Below are positions 1 through 9,165 of a stretch of DNA of 9,165 nucleotides, piece by piece. The notes under the pieces are model-generated. The model did not search any database. It had not been told where the DNA came from and worked only from the letters and a program-made list of their open reading frames with translations. Origin of the DNA: Actinomycetota bacterium (GTDB taxonomy: Bacteria > Actinomycetota > Acidimicrobiia > Acidimicrobiales > Iamiaceae); NCBI GenBank assembly GCA_017882935.1, contig JADGOP010000067.1:1-9165 (forward strand). Direction: 5' to 3'. Each line of letters begins with the position of its first letter. The first letter of the stretch is position 1. A program made the translations under genes and the position numbers.

Positions 1-333
1 GCCACGTTCGAGCGCGTCGGGCCCGGCGACCTCCCGGCCGAGGTCGCGGCGGGTGCCCTGGTCGTCGACCTGCGGCCCGTCGAGGACCGCACGGCCGAGG
101 GTGAGCTGCCGGGGGCGATCGTCGTCGACCGGCTGGTACTCGAGTGGCGGCTCGACCCCACCAGCCCGCACCGGCTCGCCGCGCTCGACGGCCCCGATCA
201 GCGGGTGATCCTGGTCTGCAACGAGGGCTACGCGTCGAGCCTGGCGGCCGCCACGCTGCGCCGGCTCGGCCTCCTCCGGGCCACCGACCTGGCCGGCGGC
301 TTCCGCGGCCTGCAGGCCCGCCGCCCGAACTGA
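1..333 (+). CDS. Rhodanese-like domain protein (3' part, 5' end outside window)
   Basis: The frame is open from base 1 to a TGA at 331-333 and gives the last 110 residues of a small protein. It shows the usual single-domain rhodanese order: a VVDLRP strand near residues 20-25, a GELPGAIVVD segment near 37-46, and an active-site loop CNEGYASS whose cysteine is residue 73 of this fragment (bases 217-219). The end reads LAGGFRGLQ, the normal last helix. Rhodaneses carry sulfur as a cysteine persulfide; single-domain ones act in sulfur transfer, sulfide handling or cyanide detoxification, and the acceptor cannot be told from sequence. The catalytic cysteine is present, so it is probably active. 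The protein has no signal peptide in the visible part and is probably cytoplasmic. Only about 10-20 residues should be missing if it is a typical single-domain member, but a fused upstream domain cannot be excluded. The 147-bp gap and a separate candidate promoter argue against co-transcription with gltB. Confidence 0.88.
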   Translation, partial: ATFERVGPGDLPAEVAAGALVVDLRPVEDRTAEGELPGAIVVDRLVLEWRLDPTSPHRLAALDGPDQRVILVCNEGYASSLAAATLRRLGLLRATDLAGGFRGLQARRPN

Positions 334-380
334 CCCCCACAAGCACCCGTATTCCGGGGCTTCCCACAGAACATTCGCTT

Positions 381-409
381 TTCGGCGGATCGGGGGGTCT
401 TGGTACGAT
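381..409 (+). promoter_or_regulatory. Candidate gltBD promoter
   Basis: TACGAT at 404-409 matches the TANNNT form of an actinobacterial -10 box and lies in the only gap ahead of gltB. The sequence 17 bases upstream (TTCGGC, 381-386) is a poor -35 match. Transcription would begin near 415-418 and leave a leader of about 65 bases before the gltB ATG. The region 334-480 otherwise holds no gene. I see no convincing repressor or activator palindrome, so nitrogen regulation cannot be read from it. Confidence 0.4.
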
Positions 410-470
410 GTCGTCCCCTGCCGTCGGGCCAGTGTCGTCCCAGCGAAGCAGCACGAAACCCCTTCGCCCC

Positions 471-474
471 AGGA
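471..474 (+). promoter_or_regulatory. Ribosome binding site of gltB
   Basis: AGGA lies 6 bases before the ATG at 481. It supports that start over the in-frame TTG at 400, which overlaps the candidate -10 box and would add 27 residues unlike any glutamate synthase. Confidence 0.65.
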
Positions 475-480
475 ACACGA

Positions 481-5070
<4,590 letters not shown>

Positions 5071-5079
5071 GGGGCGAGG
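5071..5079 (+). promoter_or_regulatory. Ribosome binding site of gltD
   Basis: A purine-rich GGGGCGAGG run directly follows the gltB stop and ends 8 bases before the GTG at 5088. It supports GTG as the gltD start and independent reinitiation after gltB. Confidence 0.55.
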
Positions 5080-5087
5080 CATTCGCT

Positions 5088-6551
5088 GTGGGCGACATCA
5101 AGGGGTTCCTGAAGCACGACCGCGTGGCACACACCGCGCGCCCCGTCCAGATCCGGCTCAAGGACTGGATGGAGGTCTACGAGCCGTTCGACACCGACGA
5201 GCTGCGCAACCAGGCCAGCCGCTGCATGGACTGCGGCATCCCGTTCTGCAACCAGGGCTGCCCGCTCGGCAACCTCATCCCCGACTGGAACGACCTGGTC
5301 TTCCGTGACTCGTGGCGCGAGGCCATCGACCGCCTGCACGCCACCAACAACTTCCCCGACTTCACCGGTCGCCTCTGCCCGGCGCCGTGCGAGTCGGCGT
5401 GCGTGCTCGGCATCAACCAGCCCGCGGTCACCATCAAGCAGGTCGAGTTCGAGATCATCGAGCACGCCTTCGCCGAGGGGTGGATCGCCCCGGTCGTCGC
5501 GGCGGTGCGCACGGGCAAGAAGGTGGCGGTGGTGGGCTCGGGCCCGGCGGGCCTCGCCGCGGCGCAGCAGCTCACCCGCGCCGGCCACCACGTGGTGGTG
5601 CTCGAGCGCGACGACCGCATCGGTGGCCTGCTGCGCTACGGGATCCCCGAGTTCAAGATGGAGAAGCGGGTCCTCGACCGCCGCCTCGAGCAGATGGCTG
5701 CCGAGGGCACCGAGTTCCGCACCAGCGTCGACGTGGGCGTCGACCTCACCGTCGACCAGCTGCTCGCCGACTTCGACGCCGTGGTGCTGGCCGGTGGCGC
5801 CACTGCGGCCCGTGACCTGCCCGTCCCCGGCCGCGAGCTCGACGGCATCCACCAGGCCATGGAGTTCCTGCCGCTCGCCAACCGGGTGCAGGAGGGCGAC
5901 CTCTACGAGGCGCCCGTCAGCGCCGCCGGCAAGCGGGTGGTCATCATCGGCGGCGGCGACACCGGCGCCGACTGCCTCGGCACCTCGCACCGCCAGGGCG
6001 CCACCTCGGTCCACCAGTTCGAGATCATGCCGCGCCCGCCCGACGAGCGTGCCGACGTCACGCCGTGGCCGACGTGGCCGCTCGTGTACCGCACCTCCTC
6101 GGCGCACGAGGAGGGGGGCGACCGCGTCTTCGCCGTGAACACCGAGCGCTTCGTCGACGACGGCAACGGTCGGGTCGCCGCCCTGCGGGCCCACGAGGTC
6201 CGGAGCGAGGTCGTCGACGGCCGGCCCACCTTCGTGAGGGTCGACGGCAGCGACTTCGACTTGGAGTGCGACCTGGTCCTGCTCGCCATGGGCTTCACCG
6301 GCCCGGACCCGTCGCCCCTGCTCACCGACCTCGGCGTCGACCTCGACGACCGGGGCAACGTGGCCCGTGACGACGCCTGGAGCACCAACGTGCCGGGCGT
6401 GTTCGTCGCCGGTGACATGGGCCGCGGTCAGAGCCTGATCGTGTGGGCCATCGCCGAGGGCCGTGCCGCGGCGGCCGCCGCCGACGCGTTCCTCATGGGC
6501 AGCACCGACCTCCCGTCGCCCGTGCGCCCCACCGACCGCCCCCTGGGCTAG
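5088..6551 (+). CDS. gltD: Glutamate synthase (NADPH), small subunit
   Basis: The GTG start gives 487 residues beginning MGDIKGFLKHDR, the normal opening of GltD; the frame stays open far upstream, but only as a shadow inside gltB. The N-terminal part carries two cysteine groups, C46-x2-C49-x4-C54-x3-C58 and C97-x3-C101-x3-C105, which in the family bind two 4Fe-4S clusters. An FAD-binding VVGSGPAGLAAA follows (glycines 150, 152, 155). A nucleotide-binding IIGGGDTGAD (glycines 288-290 and 293) should bind NADPH. The second FAD contact, VAGDMGRGQS, is around 440-449, where many relatives have RRGQS. The subunit oxidises NADPH and passes electrons through FAD and the clusters to the FMN of GltB. 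It lies 17 bases after gltB in the same operon, so the two should be made together. Related FAD/cluster subunits occur in dihydropyrimidine dehydrogenases, but the gltB neighbour settles the role. Confidence 0.97.
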   Translation: MGDIKGFLKHDRVAHTARPVQIRLKDWMEVYEPFDTDELRNQASRCMDCGIPFCNQGCPLGNLIPDWNDLVFRDSWREAIDRLHATNNFPDFTGRLCPAPCESACVLGINQPAVTIKQVEFEIIEHAFAEGWIAPVVAAVRTGKKVAVVGSGPAGLAAAQQLTRAGHHVVVLERDDRIGGLLRYGIPEFKMEKRVLDRRLEQMAAEGTEFRTSVDVGVDLTVDQLLADFDAVVLAGGATAARDLPVPGRELDGIHQAMEFLPLANRVQEGDLYEAPVSAAGKRVVIIGGGDTGADCLGTSHRQGATSVHQFEIMPRPPDERADVTPWPTWPLVYRTSSAHEEGGDRVFAVNTERFVDDGNGRVAALRAHEVRSEVVDGRPTFVRVDGSDFDLECDLVLLAMGFTGPDPSPLLTDLGVDLDDRGNVARDDAWSTNVPGVFVAGDMGRGQSLIVWAIAEGRAAAAAADAFLMGSTDLPSPVRPTDRPLG

Positions 6552-6559
6552 CGCCCAGG
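6542..6559 (+). terminator. Hairpin spanning the gltD stop codon
   Basis: A perfect 7-bp stem (CCTGGGC at 6542-6548 with GCCCAGG at 6553-6559) closes a TAGC loop that contains the gltD TAG stop. Only a weak pyrimidine run (CCTCTTTC, about 6571-6578) follows some bases later, so it may be a weak terminator, an RNA-end stabiliser or chance. It is the only plus-strand candidate tied closely to gltD. Confidence 0.3.
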
Positions 6560-6605
6560 CCCCTGCGCGGCCTCTTTCGGCGGGATGTGCACCGAAACCG
6601 TCCCC

Positions 6606-6645
6606 AAAACGCGCACGTGCCCCGGCCGAAGCCGGGGCACGTGCG
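6606..6645 (-). terminator. Intrinsic terminator of the RDD gene, UUCG tetraloop
   Basis: Bases 6612-6626 and 6631-6645 form a perfect 15-bp inverted repeat around a 4-base loop. Read on the minus strand the loop is TTCG closed by a C-G pair, the very stable cUUCGg tetraloop. It is followed by C, G and then four T (6609-6606). It begins 24 bases after the stop of the minus-strand RDD gene. On the plus strand the loop is CGAA and no T run follows, so the orientation points to the RDD gene. The stem may still block gltBD read-through. Confidence 0.75.
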
Positions 6646-6669
6646 ACGAGAGGGCGGGATCCGGAGGGA

Positions 6670-7269
6670 CTACGCCTTGAACAGGTCGACGCTGAAGGCC
6701 TTCTTCGGCGCGCCGGTGACCACGAGGGTCTTGAGGAGCTTGTCGGAGATCGTCTGCTTCTTGGGGTCCCACAGCGGGAAGAGCCAGCCGATGTAGCAGA
6801 TGAGCGAGTCGATGAAGTGGGCGAGGGTGCGGATGACGCCCTGACCGCCGCCGATGAGGGCTCCGGTCTCCTCACCGATGCAGGTGATGCCCTGGATCGC
6901 CATGCCCGGGCTCTGGCCCTTGGTGCCGACGAGGTAGCCGAGGTACAGCCAGTAGGCCAGCACCACGAAGTAGCCGACGAGGTCGAACAGGAAGCCGAGC
7001 ACGTTGGAGATCGCGCCGAGGATCAGCCCGACGATGAAGAACGCGAGGAACAGGACGATGCCGATGGCCCAGTCGATCACGATGCCGATCGCCCGCGTCG
7101 CCCACTCGGCGAGCGGCGCACCGCCGGGGCCGGTTGCGGCTGCCGCAGGGCCGCCGGCTGCCGGAGTGCCCAGCCCGGGGTCGGGTGCGCCCCCTGCTGC
7201 CTGTTGTGGCGCATACCACTTGCCATCCGAGGCCTGCCACCAACCCGGACCTTGAGAGACGTCGCTCAT
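6670..7269 (-). CDS. RDD family membrane protein with N-terminal tryptophan-rich motif
   Basis: The 199-residue protein has three parts. Residues 7-21 read GPGWWQASDGKWYAP, a short aromatic motif that recurs at the N-termini of actinobacterial membrane and secreted proteins and resembles the DUF2510 type. A Gly/Ala/Pro-rich linker covers about 22-52. An RDD-like membrane domain follows, with hydrophobic segments near 61-84, 88-113 and 150-167. The first holds Arg59 and Asp66 in RAIGIVID, and a GQSPGMAIQGI loop (118-128) and TISDKLLKTLVV near the end (Asp176) match the family pattern. RDD proteins are poorly understood; some have been linked to ion or solute transport. An AAGGAAGAG ribosome site precedes the ATG by about 8-10 bases. 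The gene faces gltD across a terminator and diverges from the zinc-ribbon gene. It is probably a single-gene transcript. Membrane location is well supported; the transported substance, if any, is unknown. Confidence 0.85.
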   Translation of the reverse strand: MSDVSQGPGWWQASDGKWYAPQQAAGGAPDPGLGTPAAGGPAAAATGPGGAPLAEWATRAIGIVIDWAIGIVLFLAFFIVGLILGAISNVLGFLFDLVGYFVVLAYWLYLGYLVGTKGQSPGMAIQGITCIGEETGALIGGGQGVIRTLAHFIDSLICYIGWLFPLWDPKKQTISDKLLKTLVVTGAPKKAFSVDLFKA

Positions 7270-7311
7270 ATCCCGCTCTTCCTTTCACGATGAGTTCGTG
7301 CTTGGTGCGGC

Positions 7312-7317
7312 ATCGTA
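7312..7317 (-). promoter_or_regulatory. Candidate -10 box of the RDD gene
   Basis: Read on the minus strand this is TACGAT, inside GTACGATG, the same 8-mer that holds the candidate gltB -10 box. It lies 42 bases ahead of the ATG at 7269, leaving a leader of roughly 35 bases with a good ribosome site. No clear -35 element is visible at the expected distance. Confidence 0.4.
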
Positions 7318-7370
7318 CTTCGCGCCGGGGGCCAGGGGTGGCTTTTCGACTTCCGCGGCCGCCCGCTCGG

Positions 7371-7376
7371 TAGCCT
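7371..7376 (+). promoter_or_regulatory. Candidate -10 box for a leaderless transcript
   Basis: TAGCCT (TANNNT form, preceded by CGG) ends 8 bases before the GTG at 7385. The transcript would start at or next to that codon. No ribosome binding site precedes the GTG, as expected for a leaderless mRNA. TTCGAC at 7345-7350 is a weak -35 candidate with a long 20-base spacer. Confidence 0.45.
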
Positions 7377-7384
7377 CCGCACCT

Positions 7385-8200
7385 GTGTCGAACCATCCCT
7401 GCCGTCAGTGCGGTGAGCCCCTCGGGCGGTCCGACGAACGGTGCCCGCGCTGCGGGCTCGCCCCGCTCGACGATGCTGCCCCGACGCTCGACACCGTCAC
7501 CTACGACCTGTCCGGCTGGTTCCCCGACTCGGTCGAGGAGCTCGAGCACCGGCTCCGCCACGCGCAGGTGCCGTTCACGTTCGACGGCGGTGCGCTGAGC
7601 GTGGTGGTCGCCGACCCGAGCCGGGCAGACGGGCTGGTCGACGACGTCGAGGCGCAGTTCGAGCCGGGCGTGCCCCCGGGGCCGAGCGTCTCGTTGCCCA
7701 CCACCGACCTCGACCCGCTGGAGTGGGCCGACCTGCGGGTGCTGCTGCACACCGCCCGCATCGGATGCGAGTGGGGCCCGGATGCGGTGGTGGTGGGCAC
7801 CGCCGAGCAGGTCCGCGTCGAGCACCTCATCTCCACCCTGGCCGTGGCGGGTGGGGAACCGACGGCGGACATCATCGAGCAGGTGGCCCGCGCCGACACC
7901 GCGGCCCTGGCCGACCCTGCTGCCGAGCCCGACGAGGTCGCCGACGAGGCCCCGCTCGGCGACCTGTTCGACGCTGTCGACCGCCTGCATCGCAAGCCGC
8001 TCGACGAGGACTCGGTCCCGGCGCTCCGCGGGGCGCTCGCCGCCTGCTCCGCGGCGCCGCCGTTCGGCATCACCCAGGCCTGGTGGGATGACCTGCTGGC
8101 CGACGCCGACTCCCTCGGGTCCGGGGTCGCCGGGTGGGGCAGCGACGAGATCCGCGCAAGCGCCGAGCAGCTGCTCTCCCGCCTACGGGGCCTGGTCTGA
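7385..8200 (+). CDS. Zinc-ribbon protein of unknown function with two similar alpha/beta segments
   Basis: I do not recognise a named family. From the GTG start the product is 271 residues. A zinc ribbon opens it: Cys6, Cys9, Cys20 and Cys23 in C-x2-C-x10-C-x2-C spacing. Two segments of about 50 residues follow, near 39-92 and 105-154, each looking like strand-helix-strand-strand-helix; both share a leucine-rich helix, an Ala-hydrophobic turn, a hydrophobic VVV strand and a final hydrophobic helix. They recall the DUF2007 type of small putative signalling domain, but that link is only by eye. A Glu/Asp-rich stretch (about 170-195) and a helical C-terminus complete it. There is no signal peptide or membrane segment, so it should be cytoplasmic. 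An upstream TTG at 7298 would add 29 low-complexity residues and cross the promoter, so I reject it. The gene overlaps the hydrolase start by one base. Confidence 0.8.
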   Translation: MSNHPCRQCGEPLGRSDERCPRCGLAPLDDAAPTLDTVTYDLSGWFPDSVEELEHRLRHAQVPFTFDGGALSVVVADPSRADGLVDDVEAQFEPGVPPGPSVSLPTTDLDPLEWADLRVLLHTARIGCEWGPDAVVVGTAEQVRVEHLISTLAVAGGEPTADIIEQVARADTAALADPAAEPDEVADEAPLGDLFDAVDRLHRKPLDEDSVPALRGALAACSAAPPFGITQAWWDDLLADADSLGSGVAGWGSDEIRASAEQLLSRLRGLV

Positions 8201-8790
8201 TGGCCACCGCGGGCCGCGCCCGGCCGTCACGGCGCAAGCGGGCGGTGCTGCTGGCTCCGGGCGCGGGCGGCGACCGCACCCACCACACGCTGGTCGCGCT
8301 CGAATCCGCCCTGGCACCGGTGCCCGTGCGGCGCATGGACTTCACGTACCGCAAGGAGGGTCGGCGGGCGCCCGATCGGGAGCCGAAGCTGCTCGCCGCC
8401 CTCGACGCCGAGCTCGCGACCTTGTTGGCCGACACCGGCGTGCCGCGTCGCAACGTGGTGCTGGGCGGGCGCTCGATGGGTGGCCGCATGTGCTCCCTGG
8501 CCGTCGCCGCGGGCACCCCGGCGGCCGGCCTGGTGCTGCTCAGCTACCCGCTGCACCCGCCGGGCCGGCTCGACCGCATGCGCACCGGCCACTTCCCCGA
8601 CCTCGACCTGCCCTGCCTCTTCGTGTCGGGCACCCGCGACCCGTTCGGGACGCCCGACGAGTTCGAGGCGGCCACCGCGGCCATCCCCGGGCCCGTCACG
8701 CACGTCTGGCTCGAGGGGCAGCGCCACGACCCGAAGGGCCGCGACGACGAGATCGCCGCGGCCGTCGTGTCCTGGTTCGCGACCCTCTGA
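8200..8790 (+). CDS. Small alpha/beta hydrolase (TEX30/KANL3-like, dienelactone hydrolase superfamily)
   Basis: The 196-residue protein has a minimal alpha/beta-hydrolase layout. An AVLLAPGAGGDRTHH strand and loop near 15-29 should form the oxyanion hole. The nucleophile elbow is GGRSMGGRM with Ser92. The acid is probably Asp147 in SGTRDPFG and the histidine His176 in EGQRHD, so a full Ser-Asp-His triad is present in the right order. The GAGG and GRSMGGR motifs resemble the small bacterial relatives of eukaryotic TEX30/KANL3, usually annotated only as hydrolases; the substrate (ester, thioester or other) is unknown. No signal peptide is present: the basic N-terminus lacks a hydrophobic core. 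Its ATG shares base 8200 with the upstream TGA, and only a weak GGGG (8187-8190) precedes it, so translation probably depends on coupling. An in-frame GTG at 8134 would overlap the upstream gene by 67 bases and is less likely. Confidence 0.87.
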   Translation: MATAGRARPSRRKRAVLLAPGAGGDRTHHTLVALESALAPVPVRRMDFTYRKEGRRAPDREPKLLAALDAELATLLADTGVPRRNVVLGGRSMGGRMCSLAVAAGTPAAGLVLLSYPLHPPGRLDRMRTGHFPDLDLPCLFVSGTRDPFGTPDEFEAATAAIPGPVTHVWLEGQRHDPKGRDDEIAAAVVSWFATL

Positions 8791-8792
8791 CC

Positions 8793-8815
8793 CGGCCGGC
8801 GCGATCTGCCGGCCG
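8793..8815. terminator. GC-only hairpin between convergent genes
   Basis: An 8-bp perfect stem (8793-8800 with 8808-8815) encloses a 7-base loop two bases after the hydrolase stop and in the 50-bp gap to the convergent gene. No T run follows on either strand, so it is a plausible but not canonical two-way terminator. Confidence 0.35.
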
Positions 8816-8840
8816 CCACGCTCCCGGCCCCCCGACGTGG

Positions 8841-9165
8841 TCAGCGTGGACATCCTCCGTTGCTCAGGAAGCGGTCGAGCGCGTGCGCGCTCGCGATCAC
8901 CTTCGGGTCCTTGGAACCTGGGACGTCGAGATGCTTCATGGGTCCCAAGTAGCGCGCCATCGTGTAGGCGACGGCAGGCCCGTAGGGGCCGAAGGCGACA
9001 TCGGGGTTCGAGCCCTGCAGGAGGCTCACGCCCGCCGCGGCCGCCTTCGTCAAGGGACTGAGCGGACGGGTGACGACATCGGTGTACGTCAGATGCGCGG
9101 GCCGGAGGAGGTCCCGGTAGGGGACCCCCACCACCCTACACACGCCAACGTCGTGCGGCGCCAGC
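8841..9165 (-). CDS. Unidentified protein, C-terminal part (5' end outside window)
   Basis: On the minus strand the frame is open from the right edge to a TGA at 8841-8843, giving about 108 residues with no stop at the edge. A GTG at 9141-9143 could serve as a start, but the frame continues upstream with sensible residues (LAPHDVGVCR), so the gene more likely begins outside. I do not recognise the family. Visible features are a PAHLTYTDVV segment, an alanine-rich helix-like KAAAAGVSLL, a PYGPAVAYTMARYLG segment and a final helix ALDRFL followed by NGGCPR. The PAHLTYTD stretch loosely recalls the catalytic-histidine region of some lipase-like alpha/beta hydrolases, which is a guess. One cysteine near the start of the fragment and one near its end could pair in a secreted protein. 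GC-rich third positions and convergence with the hydrolase gene support real coding. Confidence 0.6.
   Translation of the reverse strand, partial: LAPHDVGVCRVVGVPYRDLLRPAHLTYTDVVTRPLSPLTKAAAAGVSLLQGSNPDVAFGPYGPAVAYTMARYLGPMKHLDVPGSKDPKVIASAHALDRFLSNGGCPR

Noticed and set aside
400..480. In-frame TTG start for gltB at 400
   Set aside because: It overlaps the candidate -10 box, has no ribosome site, and would place 27 extra residues before the conserved propeptide. The ATG at 481 has AGGA 6 bases upstream and gives the catalytic cysteine at residue 20.
334..480. Riboswitch or attenuator in the gltB leader
   Set aside because: Only short, weak pairings (about 4 bp) can be seen, and no conserved riboswitch core is recognisable.
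6612..6645. Large palindrome as an operator or mobile-element end
   Set aside because: Its place after the RDD stop, the UUCG loop and the T run on one strand fit a terminator better; no second copy or target duplication is visible in the window.
6872..7990. 372-codon minus-strand frame crossing the RDD and zinc-ribbon genes
   Set aside because: It spans two better-supported genes and their shared promoter region, with shadow-like composition and no motif.
8227..8853. 208-codon minus-strand frame opposite the hydrolase
   Set aside because: The plus-strand product has a full hydrolase triad and a TGATG start; the opposite frame is low in sequence complexity and has no domain.

Overview
The window looks like an ordinary chromosomal segment of a very GC-rich actinobacterium. 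Codon third positions are almost all G or C. The protein styles (a glutamate synthase with a 19-residue propeptide, a membrane protein opening with a GWW...DGKWY motif, and TANNNT promoter hexamers with little or no -35 signal) fit Actinobacteria, possibly the Acidimicrobiia. That placement is an inference from style, not from a marker gene.

Layout, left to right. Positions 1-333 hold the 3' end of a single-domain rhodanese-like protein. A 147-bp gap carries a candidate promoter and ribosome binding site for the main operon, gltB (481-5070) and gltD (5088-6551). These encode the large and small subunits of NADPH-dependent glutamate synthase (GOGAT), which makes two glutamates from glutamine and 2-oxoglutarate. 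All active-site, flavin and iron-sulfur motifs I looked for are present in both subunits. A 118-bp convergent gap follows, with a small hairpin around the gltD stop and a strong 15-bp stem that forms a UUCG tetraloop on the minus strand. That stem is the likely terminator of the next gene.

The RDD-type membrane protein (6670-7269, minus) diverges from a two-gene unit on the plus strand. The unit consists of a zinc-ribbon protein of unknown function (7385-8200), with a probable leaderless GTG start, and a small alpha/beta hydrolase (8200-8790). The two share one base in a TGATG stop/start, so they are probably co-transcribed and translationally coupled. A GC-rich hairpin lies between the hydrolase and an unidentified minus-strand gene whose 3' part (8841-9165) runs off the right edge.

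There are no RNA genes, insertion sequences, CRISPR arrays, prophage genes or attachment sites that I can support. No gene-free stretch is longer than about 150 bases. I found no clear novel multi-gene system. The least-described part is the zinc-ribbon/hydrolase pair and the divergent RDD gene, and the findings concentrate there.
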